A stretch of 64,000 bases of DNA from Bacteroidota bacterium (lineage in GTDB: Bacteria > Bacteroidota > Ignavibacteria > Ignavibacteriales > Ignavibacteriaceae): the NCBI GenBank assembly GCA_020161395.1, contig JAIUOE010000007.1:124001-188000 (forward strand), given 5' to 3'. Shown here piece by piece: positions 43,699 through 52,408 of the stretch. The position numbers were made by a program, and so were the translations under genes. How positions within the stretch are numbered: position 1 is the stretch's first letter; each line of letters begins with the position of its first letter. The notes under the pieces are model-generated. The model was not told the origin of the DNA, searched no databases, and saw only the letters and a list, made by a program, of their open reading frames with translations.

Positions 43699-46121
43699 TG
43701 AAGAATTTACTATTCAAACTGATAACTTTTTTCGTTTTTACATGGTCGCTGACCTTCGGGCAGGATTTTGTCTTTTTCACAAACAGTGCGGTCAATACAT
43801 ACTGGGATCCCAGTCTTGGTTCATTTACTGCACCCTCTTTTGTGGAATTGATATTCGACAGTAAATTTCCTGTTTCCACACAATACGCATTCTCGGGGGC
43901 AAACAGCCTTAAATTGAGGTGGCGCTCGATGGATTCCGGTAACTGGCGTCTGGGTGTCGCAGGTTCAGGCAATCCTTTGTTTAATGTAAACAACAAAGAC
44001 ACCCTCAGTTTTTATATCTATTCCGCAACAGATATTCCCGGTTCAAATCTGCCTCTGCTTTATCTTCAGGATAATGCAGGAGCCAGGACGGGATCTGTAC
44101 AAACGGGTAATTATCTTTCACATCTTCCTGCTCACACCTGGAGGAGAGTTCTTGTGCCCCTCTCCCTGTTCAGAAATGCCGCTGACACCACAGATTTGAC
44201 AAAGATAAGGTATGTCTTTTTCTCCCGCGGGGTTGCAGATACAACAGAGCGAATCTGTTTTATTGATGAAGTCAGGATGGTAACCAAAGGAACGATTGAC
44301 CCGACACCCCCTTCGATTCCCGCCGAACCCGTTGCAAAAGGATATGAAAAGCATTTTGATCTGAGGTGGATGAAGAGTCCCGAACCTGATGTAATGGGGT
44401 ATAACATCTATAAAAAAGAAGGTGACAATTACATCCGCATTGGAACGACAAATGCCAATGACAACTACTATTTTGAGTGGACAGGAACAACAGGAGTATC
44501 GAAAACCTTTGCGATATCCGCATTTGATACATCATACAACGAATCGGAAAGGACACCCGATTTAGCCGTTACCACCTCACCAATGACCGATGAAGATTTC
44601 CTCGACATGGTGCAGGCAGCCACATTCAGATACTTCTGGCATTATGCTCATCCTGTTTCCGGACTTGCAAGAGAGCGCCTCGGAAGTGGTGAAACAGTGA
44701 CAACAGGCGGTTCCGGCTTTGGGATGATGGGGATACCTGTCGGAATTGAAAGAGGTTTTATCACCCGCACAGAAGGTGCCGAGAGGACATTGAAAATTGT
44801 AAATTTCCTTTTGACCAAAGCGGACAGATTTCACGGAGCCTGGTCTCACTGGCTAAACGGAACCACAGGAGCAGTGATTCCTTTCAGTACCTATGACAAT
44901 GGCGGTGACCTTGTGGAAACCGCATTTCTGGTACAGGGACTTTTGACATTAAGACAATATTTTGACGGTCAGAATCCCCTTGAGACTGAAATCCGGCAGA
45001 AGATAACACAGGCATGGGAAACAGTCGAATGGAACTGGTACAGGAGATACTCAAACACATATAAACTCTACTGGCACTGGTCGCCAAACTATGCATGGCA
45101 GATGAACATGCCCGTCACGGGTTACATGGAAGCCATGATTATGTATATGCTTGCCATTGCATCTCCTACCTATCCGATGCCGGCTCAGGCATACTGGCTC
45201 GGCTGGACGGTGGGAACGGGTTATCAGAATACAGGAACATATTACGGGTACCGGCTTTGGGTAGGCCAAAACACAGGCGGACCTCTTTTCTTCGCACACT
45301 ACTCGTATCTTGGTTTTGATCCCAGACACAAAAAAGATCAGTTTGCCAATTACTTTGAACACAATAAAAACCAGACCCTTGTAAACAGGGCATACTGCAT
45401 TGCAAATCCAAAAGGTTACGCAGGATACAATGCCAATACATGGGGTTTGACAGCATCAGACAACCCGTGGGGATATTCAGCTCATGAACCGACGAGCTGG
45501 GGAGACAACGGAACCATTGCTCCTACAGCCGCAATTTCATCCATGCCTTACACTCCAGTGGAATCGATTGCAGCACTTAAAAACATGTACAGAACCTATG
45601 GTGCTAACCTGTGGGGAGTTTATGGATTTAAGGATGCTTTCAATCCTCAGCAGAACTGGTTTGCCTCGAGTTATCTTGCAATAGATCAAGGTCCCATTCT
45701 TGCAATGATCGAGAATTACAGAACGGGTTTACTATGGAACAGGTTTATGAAAAATCCCGAGATTGCTCCCATGCTTACAGCGGTGGGATTCACGCCTGAT
45801 ACAACCACATCGGTTGAAGAAGAGGTCGCTCCGTCAGTTCCGGGTGAGTTTAGACTTGAAGGAAATTATCCCAATCCCTTTAATCCCACCACAAAAATAT
45901 CTTTTTCGATTCCTGAGAACGGATTTGTTGAGCTGAAAATATTTGACGCACTTGGAAATATTGTATCGGAGAAAAAGGGTGAGTGGTTTGAAGCAGGGAA
46001 AAATGAATTTTATTGGAATGGTCAGAATAAGAGCGGATCGTCAGTCAATTCGGGAATTTATTTGTATCAGGTTACCGCGGGGAGCAAAACTCTCACCGGT
46101 AAGATGGTGTTGATGAAATGA
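43698..46121 (+). CDS. T9SS-exported GH144-type endo-beta-1,2-glucanase
   Basis: An 807-residue exported protein: signal peptide (1-21), a jelly-roll binding module (about 25-195), a fibronectin-III domain (about 205-290), a glycoamylase-type (Pfam PF10091) catalytic domain (about 295-700), and a T9SS sorting domain (from about 720, NYPNPFNPTTKISF). The catalytic region has DLVETAFLVQGLLTLRQYF, YWHWSPNYAWQMNMPVTGY, WGLTASDNPWGYSAHEP and AIDQGPILAMIENY. PF10091 proteins of Bacteroidetes include GH144 endo-beta-1,2-glucanases; the old name glucoamylase is misleading. It should cut polymer outside the cell. It is coupled to GH94 before it (1-base overlap) and to the ABC binding protein after it (4-base overlap). 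Confidence 0.82.
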   Translation: MKNLLFKLITFFVFTWSLTFGQDFVFFTNSAVNTYWDPSLGSFTAPSFVELIFDSKFPVSTQYAFSGANSLKLRWRSMDSGNWRLGVAGSGNPLFNVNNKDTLSFYIYSATDIPGSNLPLLYLQDNAGARTGSVQTGNYLSHLPAHTWRRVLVPLSLFRNAADTTDLTKIRYVFFSRGVADTTERICFIDEVRMVTKGTIDPTPPSIPAEPVAKGYEKHFDLRWMKSPEPDVMGYNIYKKEGDNYIRIGTTNANDNYYFEWTGTTGVSKTFAISAFDTSYNESERTPDLAVTTSPMTDEDFLDMVQAATFRYFWHYAHPVSGLARERLGSGETVTTGGSGFGMMGIPVGIERGFITRTEGAERTLKIVNFLLTKADRFHGAWSHWLNGTTGAVIPFSTYDNGGDLVETAFLVQGLLTLRQYFDGQNPLETEIRQKITQAWETVEWNWYRRYSNTYKLYWHWSPNYAWQMNMPVTGYMEAMIMYMLAIASPTYPMPAQAYWLGWTVGTGYQNTGTYYGYRLWVGQNTGGPLFFAHYSYLGFDPRHKKDQFANYFEHNKNQTLVNRAYCIANPKGYAGYNANTWGLTASDNPWGYSAHEPTSWGDNGTIAPTAAISSMPYTPVESIAALKNMYRTYGANLWGVYGFKDAFNPQQNWFASSYLAIDQGPILAMIENYRTGLLWNRFMKNPEIAPMLTAVGFTPDTTTSVEEEVAPSVPGEFRLEGNYPNPFNPTTKISFSIPENGFVELKIFDALGNIVSEKKGEWFEAGKNEFYWNGQNKSGSSVNSGIYLYQVTAGSKTLTGKMVLMK

Positions 46122-47422
46122 ATGGTTGGTGGAAGCAAGAGTGCCTTAATTTTCGATTGGTTTTACCGGGAGGATTCTTCTTGCTTCCATTTTTATTTTT
46201 GCTTACCGGTTGTGGCAGCAAAGATGCAACCACAACAGAAATCACATTTTGGGGGATGGGCACCGAAGGGGAAAAGATACAAAAGGTTATTCCGGAGTTT
46301 GAAAAAAGAAATCCGGGCATAAAAGTAAAAGTACAGATGGTTCCCTGGACGGCAGCTCAGGAGAAATTGATTTCCTCTTTTGCCGCTGACAACACACCCG
46401 ACCTTTGTCAGCTTGGCAATACATGGGTGCCTCAGTTTGTAATGATAGAAGCACTTGAACCTCTGGATGGATACATTTCAAAAAGCAAAAGTTTAAAAGC
46501 AGCGAATTACTTCCCGGGTATTTGGAATACAAATGAAGTAACGGGAAAAATATTCGGCGTTCCATGGTACATCGATACACGAATAATCTACTATCGGAAA
46601 GACATTTTCAAAAAAGCAGGTTATGATCATCCTCCGCGAACATGGGAAGAGTTGCTCGATCTTTCACGCAAAATCGTCAAAATGCAGAATGATCCAAATA
46701 AATATGCGATCTATCTTCCGACAAACGAGTGGGCACCATTTGTAATATTTGGACTGCAGAACGGTTCCAATTTGATAAAAGATAACTGGACCTATGGGAA
46801 TTTCAGCGGCAGGGATTTTCTCGATGCCTTCAAATTCCTCATTCAGTTTCACAAGGAAAAACTAACCCCAATGGGGGTTTCCCAGGTAACAAATGTGTAT
46901 CAGGCATTTCAACAGGAATTTTTTGCGATGTACATTTCGGGTCCGTGGAACATTCCCGAATTCAAAAAATGGATGAAGGATTCAACAGGTGAGAAGTGGG
47001 GAACAACACCACTTCCCGGGAAAAACGGATTTCCAGGTGTAAGTCTTGCGGGCGGATCGAGTCTTGTCATGTTTAAGAATTCCAAAAACAAGGAAGCCGC
47101 GTGGAAGTTCATTGAGTTCCTGTCAGAAAAAGAGACACAGCTCGCTTTCTACAGGGAAACAAACAACCTTCCCGCTGTGATATCAGCCTGGGATGAACCA
47201 TACTTCAAAAACGATCCGTTTATTAAAGCATTTTATGATCAGTTTCAGCATGTGGTTCCAACTCCAAAAATACCCGAGTGGGAACAAATCGTATTCTCAA
47301 AGCTGCAACAATTCGCAGAATATGCCGCCCGCGGCACCATGACTGAAGCAGAAGCCATGAAGGCAATGGACAAGGAAGTTGATATAATTTTGGAAAAGAG
47401 GCGATGGATTGTCAGTTATTAG
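46118..47422 (+). CDS. ABC sugar-binding lipoprotein
   Basis: A 434-residue extracellular solute-binding protein of family 1, delivering oligosaccharide to the permeases that follow. The N-terminal segment ends in the lipobox LLTGC (Cys35). ITFWGMGTEGEKIQKVIPEFEKRNPGIKVKVQ and TPDLCQLGNTWVPQF are typical, and SGPWNIPEFKKW and GFPGVSLAGGSSLVMFKNSKNKEAAWKFIEFL mark the second lobe. The ATG overlaps the GH144 stop. The position between a beta-1,2-glucanase and sugar permeases suggests short beta-1,2-glucans as ligand. Confidence 0.9.
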   Translation: MNGWWKQECLNFRLVLPGGFFLLPFLFLLTGCGSKDATTTEITFWGMGTEGEKIQKVIPEFEKRNPGIKVKVQMVPWTAAQEKLISSFAADNTPDLCQLGNTWVPQFVMIEALEPLDGYISKSKSLKAANYFPGIWNTNEVTGKIFGVPWYIDTRIIYYRKDIFKKAGYDHPPRTWEELLDLSRKIVKMQNDPNKYAIYLPTNEWAPFVIFGLQNGSNLIKDNWTYGNFSGRDFLDAFKFLIQFHKEKLTPMGVSQVTNVYQAFQQEFFAMYISGPWNIPEFKKWMKDSTGEKWGTTPLPGKNGFPGVSLAGGSSLVMFKNSKNKEAAWKFIEFLSEKETQLAFYRETNNLPAVISAWDEPYFKNDPFIKAFYDQFQHVVPTPKIPEWEQIVFSKLQQFAEYAARGTMTEAEAMKAMDKEVDIILEKRRWIVSY

Positions 47423-47458
47423 TTTTGACTTATTAATTATAAATTATAATTAAATAAA

Positions 47459-47533
47459 CTCAAGTACTCAAGTCACTCGAGTTTCTCAAGTTTCTCAGGT
47501 CACTCGAGTTTCTCAAGTTTCTCAAGTTTCTCA
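47459..47533. repeat. 9-bp tandem repeats (CTCAAGTTT) inside the ABC operon
   Basis: Eight or so units of CTCAAGTTT and variants (CTCGAGTTT, CTCAAGTCA, CTCAGGTCA; the first unit has eight bases) fill most of the gap between the binding-protein gene and the first permease gene. Slippage here would alter spacing within the operon. Confidence 0.85.
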
Positions 47534-47545
47534 AAAAAACGACAA

Positions 47546-48415
47546 ATGAAAAAAGCTGCATATTTCTTTTTGGCACCAGCACTCACAGCGATATTTGTAT
47601 TCTTTTTTATCCCTGTGATAAGTGCATTCATAATCAGTTTTACTGATTTTGATATCTATGCCATTGGTAATTACAGCAAATTCAGATTCACGGCATTCGA
47701 TAACTATATCAAACTTTTTGATAATGCACTATTTTGGACTGCCCTGAAAAATACCCTCTTTTTTGTTGTTATTTCGGGACCCCTCTCGATTGCTGTTTCT
47801 CTCGGCGCAGCAATGATGCTGAACTCGAAGTTAGTCAAGTTCAAAGGGATATTCCGGCTTATATATTTTATGCCTGTCGTTACCACTCTTGTGGCTGTTT
47901 CCATTGTGTGGCGGTTTATTTATCATCCTGAATTTGGATTGCTGAATTACGGATTAAGTTTTCTGGGAATCGGTAAGATCGACTGGCTGGGCGATCCGGC
48001 ATGGTCGATGCCATCCATCATACTTCTCTCGATCTGGAAAAATTTCGGATACAACATGATAATATTCATCGCCGGTTTACAGAATATACCCGAGGAATTG
48101 TACGAAGCCGCTGAGATTGAAGGGGCAAACGGCTGGCAGAGGTTTATAAAAATTACTCTCCCGATGCTCGCACCAACCACTGTGTTTATTACCATTATCA
48201 CAATGATTGGCTATTTCCAGTTATTCGCAGAGCCCTACATTATGACACAGGGTGGACCTTTGGACAGCACACTGAGTATTGTACTTTACATGTATCAGGA
48301 GGGATTCCGCTGGTGGAATATGGGTTATTCGTCGGCAATTGCGTTTGTGCTGTTTGTGATCATTCTGATTGGTACGATGATTCAGATGTGGGTTCAGAAA
48401 AGAAGGGATGCCTGA
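47546..48415 (+). CDS. ABC sugar permease (MalF-type)
   Basis: A 289-residue inner-membrane permease with six helices and the EAA loop ELYEAAEIEGANGWQRFIKITLPML (about 190-214), which contacts the ATPase. The family pattern of carbohydrate uptake type 1 permeases (FFIPVISAFIISFTDFD at the start) is clear. It is overlapped by the second permease by eight bases. No ATPase gene is present; such importers often share one ATPase (MsmX/MalK type) encoded elsewhere. Confidence 0.93.
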   Translation: MKKAAYFFLAPALTAIFVFFFIPVISAFIISFTDFDIYAIGNYSKFRFTAFDNYIKLFDNALFWTALKNTLFFVVISGPLSIAVSLGAAMMLNSKLVKFKGIFRLIYFMPVVTTLVAVSIVWRFIYHPEFGLLNYGLSFLGIGKIDWLGDPAWSMPSIILLSIWKNFGYNMIIFIAGLQNIPEELYEAAEIEGANGWQRFIKITLPMLAPTTVFITIITMIGYFQLFAEPYIMTQGGPLDSTLSIVLYMYQEGFRWWNMGYSSAIAFVLFVIILIGTMIQMWVQKRRDA

Positions 48416-49226
48416 GGTGAAGAAATATCTGATTTATGCATTTTTGATTTTTACCGGATTGCTCACGCTCGCTCCCTTTATTTGGATGGTATCGGCGTCT
48501 TTTATGCTGGATGGACATGCATCCGTTTTTCCGCCGAGGTTTATTCCCGACATTTTTTCGCTGACACAGTATGAGACATTGTTCTCGAGGCTCGATGTTT
48601 CGAGGAATCTCCTGAACAGTCTGGTTATTTCGACGATGGTTACTGTTGTTTCACTGGTGTTTAATTCGATGGCGGGATTTGCTTTTGCAAAGTACAGATT
48701 TGCAGGTAGAGATACGATTTTCAAAATACTGCTCAGTTCCATGGTTATTCCTTCACAGGTTACGATGCTGCCGCTATTCCTGATGCTCAAGGAGCTCGGA
48801 TTTCTGAACACTTATATGGCGATTTTGATTCCTGGACTTGCTAATGTATTTGGGATATTTCTTATCAGACAGTATGTGATGGCGATTCCTGACAGTCTGC
48901 TTGAGTCAGCACGAATTGATGGAGCCACAGATTTTCAGATATACTATAAAATAATTGTTCCTCTTGCTGCGCCGGTAATGGTTACTCTTGCGATATTTAC
49001 ATTTATGGGAACCTGGAACGATTTCCTCTGGCCCCTCATCGTATTGAATGACAGTGACATGTACACCCTTCCGGTGGCTCTGGCAAATCTGATGGGGGAA
49101 CATACCAAGGATCCCGAACTGATGATGGCGGGAAGTGTGATCACAATTATGCCGGTAATGATAATGTTTCTTGCCTTGCAAAAGTATTACATTAAGGGGA
49201 TAATGATGGGTGGGGTAAAAGAATAA
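48408..49226 (+). CDS. ABC sugar permease (MalG-type)
   Basis: A 272-residue permease partner of the preceding gene. Six helices, WMVSASFMLDG near the start, the EAA loop SLLESARIDGATDFQIYYKIIVPLAAPV (about 163-190) and TWNDFLWPLIVL are hallmarks of MalG-type subunits. It closes the GH94-GH144-binding protein-permease operon; the lacI gene follows after about 100 bases with its own operator. Confidence 0.93.
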   Translation: MPEVKKYLIYAFLIFTGLLTLAPFIWMVSASFMLDGHASVFPPRFIPDIFSLTQYETLFSRLDVSRNLLNSLVISTMVTVVSLVFNSMAGFAFAKYRFAGRDTIFKILLSSMVIPSQVTMLPLFLMLKELGFLNTYMAILIPGLANVFGIFLIRQYVMAIPDSLLESARIDGATDFQIYYKIIVPLAAPVMVTLAIFTFMGTWNDFLWPLIVLNDSDMYTLPVALANLMGEHTKDPELMMAGSVITIMPVMIMFLALQKYYIKGIMMGGVKE

Positions 49227-49289
49227 AATTCTTTAAATATTTTTGATTTTCCGCTTGAATTAATCAAAAATGTTTGTTAAATTGATCTT

Positions 49290-49303
49290 TGTAAACGCTT
49301 ACA
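49290..49303. promoter_or_regulatory. LacI-type operator before the lacI gene
   Basis: TGTAAACGCTTACA, close to the general LacI/PurR-family palindrome, lies 26-39 bases before the lacI ATG at 49329. It implies autoregulation and defines the motif used for the other sites. Confidence 0.75.
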
Positions 49304-49328
49304 TTTTTTTACAATTGAAACCAAGATC

Positions 49329-50363
49329 ATGACCAGAAAAAACATCCATGAAGTCGCAAAATTGGCAGGGGTGTCGATAGCAACAGTATCGAGAGCTTTT
49401 AACAACAGCAAATTGATTAAGGATGCCACCAAGTCGAAGATCATGAAAATCGCTGAAGAGATAGACTACAAACCGAGTCCTCTTGCACGCGGACTTTCGA
49501 CACAGATGACAGATACGATAGGAGTAATCATTCCTGACATTGCCGGCGAATTTTTTACCGACATCATTCATGGAATCGATGAAGAGGCTCACAGGTGGAA
49601 CAAATTTATTATTGTTGCGAGTTCTCACAGCCAAAGAGACGCGGTGGAAACACTGATCGACTTTATGTCAAGTGGAAGAGTGGACGGAGTTATAATGATG
49701 GCTCCTCAGATTCACAGGGAAGTGCCCGAGATTATCGGCAAAAGCCGCAGACCTGTGGTGCTGATAAATTCACTGAACGATATCGACGAGGCAATCAGCA
49801 TAAGCATCGACAATTATCAGGGCACGGTTGCCAATATCGAGCATCTGCTTGAACACGGGTATGAAAGAATTGCCATGATCAAAGGACCGAAAGACAACTG
49901 CGACGCCGAAGAGAGGTTTTTGGGTTATTCAGAGACGCTGCAGAAGCACGGAATCAACATTAATCCCAACTGGATAGTTGACGGTGACTTCACTGTCCGC
50001 TCCGGTTACTACGGTTTCATGAGGTTGATGACCCTGGCTGAGAAGCCACAGGCGATTTTTGCAGCAAACGACATGATGGCTCTGGGGGTTTACGAGGGAG
50101 CAAAAATTCTTAAGGTTGCGATTCCCGATGATATTGCCGTAACAGGATTTGATGACATCTATCTGAGCAGACTGTTGAGCCCGAGACTGACAACGGTTCA
50201 CGCTCCGATTGAAGAGCTTGGTGGCAAGGCAGTGAGATACCTGTTAAAAGTTATAAACGGCGAGGTGAATCCGTTGGAAGCCTACCACGAAAAGCTTTCA
50301 ACAGGGTTGATAATTGGCAATTCATGTGGCTGTTCCGGTGCAAATCCGTCACCATTATTCTAA
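49329..50363 (+). CDS. LacI-family transcriptional regulator
   Basis: A 344-residue regulator. The helix-turn-helix MTRKNIHEVAKLAGVSIATVSRAFN with the hinge helix PSPLARGLS lies at 1-60, and the periplasmic-binding-like sugar sensor covers 60-335 (IGVIIPDIAGEFFTDIIHG, IFAANDMMALGVYEGAK, AVTGFDDI). It most likely senses a sugar from the glucan pathway and represses or activates the surrounding genes through TGTAAA..TTTACA sites found before itself, the CBM9-like gene and the six-hairpin glycosidase. It stands between the ABC operon and the second CBM9-like gene. Confidence 0.93.
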   Translation: MTRKNIHEVAKLAGVSIATVSRAFNNSKLIKDATKSKIMKIAEEIDYKPSPLARGLSTQMTDTIGVIIPDIAGEFFTDIIHGIDEEAHRWNKFIIVASSHSQRDAVETLIDFMSSGRVDGVIMMAPQIHREVPEIIGKSRRPVVLINSLNDIDEAISISIDNYQGTVANIEHLLEHGYERIAMIKGPKDNCDAEERFLGYSETLQKHGININPNWIVDGDFTVRSGYYGFMRLMTLAEKPQAIFAANDMMALGVYEGAKILKVAIPDDIAVTGFDDIYLSRLLSPRLTTVHAPIEELGGKAVRYLLKVINGEVNPLEAYHEKLSTGLIIGNSCGCSGANPSPLF

Positions 50364-50406
50364 ATTTTTTAATCAATCAATCAGTAACAATCATACAGGA
50401 GAAAAG

Positions 50407-52293
50407 ATGAAACAAGTAATAACAGCTTTGTTCATTCTTCTATTTGCAGTCAATTTATCAAACGCGCAAAGCGTAGTGCGCAGTGATGCCCTCTGGGGAA
50501 AGGTTGCTTTGGGTACCATTACCCTTGATGGTAACATGAATGAAGCCGACTGGGCAAAAGCCGACTCGGTGCAGGTTATCTATGGTCAGCCCGGTGCCCT
50601 GCCAACAAGTGGTTGGACATCGGAATTCAATGAGAATGCCATCACTGATCCGATTAGAGCGACGGTAAAATTCCTCGTTAAAGACCACTATCTCTATCTT
50701 GGATTCAAGATGCCCGACTCTTCTGTTGGTGGAATTGCTGACTGGGCAAGATGGGACGGAATCCTGATGAATATTCGTGACAAGGCAAGTCCGAACAGAC
50801 CACTTCCCGCAACTGAATTTTTCTACACATGGTGGTACCTGAATGTACCTCAATATCTGCAGCCCGGAACACCACCCCGTTTCATCGGCAGATTTGGCAA
50901 CTTCTCTGACACTACCAGAACTCCGGAACAGAGAGCTGCATGGGATGCCGGCTACAGAACCATCGGTGGTGTATCGTGCGATGATACCACTCCAGATCAG
51001 GGATGGGAAGTTGAGATGAAAATAGATGTCGCATTGCTTGGCTATGATATCACACGCTCTACAGGCGACATTATTCAGTTAAACTTTTCTATATGGGATT
51101 GTGACTGGGTTTACGGAAGTGTGCCTTCGAGAATAAGCACAGCAAGAGCATACTATCAGTATCCATGGGGAAATGCAAACGGTGCAAACGCTGCCAGAAT
51201 TTATGCAAAACCCGATGTTACTGTGAATACAACCAACCCTCCTCTCGCTCCGGTTGAATACACCTTCTATAACGGCTCCAACAAACCTGCTCCGGTAATC
51301 GATGGCAACCTTGACGAAGAAGTATGGAGAGGCGCTCAGGAACTGGTAATCGGATGGGATGATACTTTAACAAGAGCTGCATACCCCGGAATTGGACCTT
51401 ATCAGAGTGGACAGTATCAGCCCGAGCTTGTCGCCGGTAGCAGACCACCTGTTGTAGATCCCGGATATGTAAAAATAAAATATTTCCACAGAGACGGATT
51501 CCTTTATTTTGGTGCCGATTTCAACGATCAGCTTATTCAGGGAACCAGCATGTTTGATGCGGTCGACGGTTTTGCTACCATACTTATAGATCGTGATTCC
51601 CGTGCTTCAGACAATGCACTTGAGTCAAGAATGCTCCGGCTCTCTTTCGATTCAACAGGTGCGCTCAAGCCGGGTGACTATATGCAGACACTTCTCGATT
51701 CCACACAATCTGCTTATGCCTTCCAGTTGAAAGGTGCGTCAACCATAAACAACAACAACGATGTTGACGACGGTTATGTGATTGAAGGAAAAATTCAGTT
51801 GACGGGACTTCTGGGCTATCCTCAGGATCTTGGTGACAGGAGTCTGTTCTTTGGAACAGTACTTTATGATGGTGATTCATTCACAGATCCTGCGTTAAAC
51901 TATGGAACAAGAACCTGGTTTATGCGTGAGCATGCCGGCGGACCCGCCCTTGCATGGGTTTACCTAAGCAATGATGGTGTGGTCGGTGTGGAAGATGAAT
52001 TTACAGGAATACCTTCATCGCTTGAACTTTATGGGAACTACCCCAATCCGTTTAATCCTTCAACCAGAATCAAGTTTTCCGCTCCTCAGTCAGGTCAGGC
52101 TGAAGTGCTGGTTTACAATTCTCTGGGACAGCTTGTAAGCAGGCAAATGATTAATGCGATTGCCGGCGCGCAGGAAATCAATTTTGATGCAAGAGGACTT
52201 ACTTCAGGTGTATATCTCTATAAAGTCAACTTTAAAAATGCATCAAATGGCGGCATTTCGTCAGCATCAGGCAAAATGATTTTGATGAAGTAG
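50407..52293 (+). CDS. second CBM9-like T9SS-exported binding protein
   Basis: A 628-residue exported protein. The ATG at 50407 is chosen because AGGAGAAAAG precedes it and it starts a clean signal peptide (MKQVITALFILLFAVNLSNA); the frame is open further upstream into lacI. Two CBM9-like sandwiches follow (about 35-270, ITLDGNMNEADWAKADS; and about 275-535, PVIDGNLDEEVWRGAQE). A T9SS sorting domain (NYPNPFNPSTRIKF, ending KMILMK) completes it. No catalytic motif is seen. It is a diverged partner of 39183-41150, probably displaying a different glycan specificity on the surface. Confidence 0.8.
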   Translation: MKQVITALFILLFAVNLSNAQSVVRSDALWGKVALGTITLDGNMNEADWAKADSVQVIYGQPGALPTSGWTSEFNENAITDPIRATVKFLVKDHYLYLGFKMPDSSVGGIADWARWDGILMNIRDKASPNRPLPATEFFYTWWYLNVPQYLQPGTPPRFIGRFGNFSDTTRTPEQRAAWDAGYRTIGGVSCDDTTPDQGWEVEMKIDVALLGYDITRSTGDIIQLNFSIWDCDWVYGSVPSRISTARAYYQYPWGNANGANAARIYAKPDVTVNTTNPPLAPVEYTFYNGSNKPAPVIDGNLDEEVWRGAQELVIGWDDTLTRAAYPGIGPYQSGQYQPELVAGSRPPVVDPGYVKIKYFHRDGFLYFGADFNDQLIQGTSMFDAVDGFATILIDRDSRASDNALESRMLRLSFDSTGALKPGDYMQTLLDSTQSAYAFQLKGASTINNNNDVDDGYVIEGKIQLTGLLGYPQDLGDRSLFFGTVLYDGDSFTDPALNYGTRTWFMREHAGGPALAWVYLSNDGVVGVEDEFTGIPSSLELYGNYPNPFNPSTRIKFSAPQSGQAEVLVYNSLGQLVSRQMINAIAGAQEINFDARGLTSGVYLYKVNFKNASNGGISSASGKMILMK

Positions 52294-52322
52294 TTTTTTC
52301 GGTCCAAAGTGCAGATAAATGA

Positions 52323-52352
52323 GTGCAGAGAAAGAGAAATATTTCTCTGCAC
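52323..52352. terminator. 11-bp perfect hairpin after the CBM9-like gene
   Basis: GTGCAGAGAAA (52323-52333) and TTTCTCTGCAC (52342-52352) pair perfectly around an 8-base loop, 30 bases past the stop. There is no T run, so it may act as an RNA-stabilising or processing hairpin instead. Confidence 0.45.
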
Positions 52353-52408
52353 ACTGCACAATCGGCTTATATATGACAGTTTCAAACCACTTATGAACTG
52401 GTGAAAAA

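Noticed and set aside
43698-46121. Glucoamylase acting on starch (traditional family label)
   Set aside because: The domain is the PF10091 type, which includes GH144 beta-1,2-glucanases, not GH15; the neighbouring GH94 supports beta-1,2-glucan.
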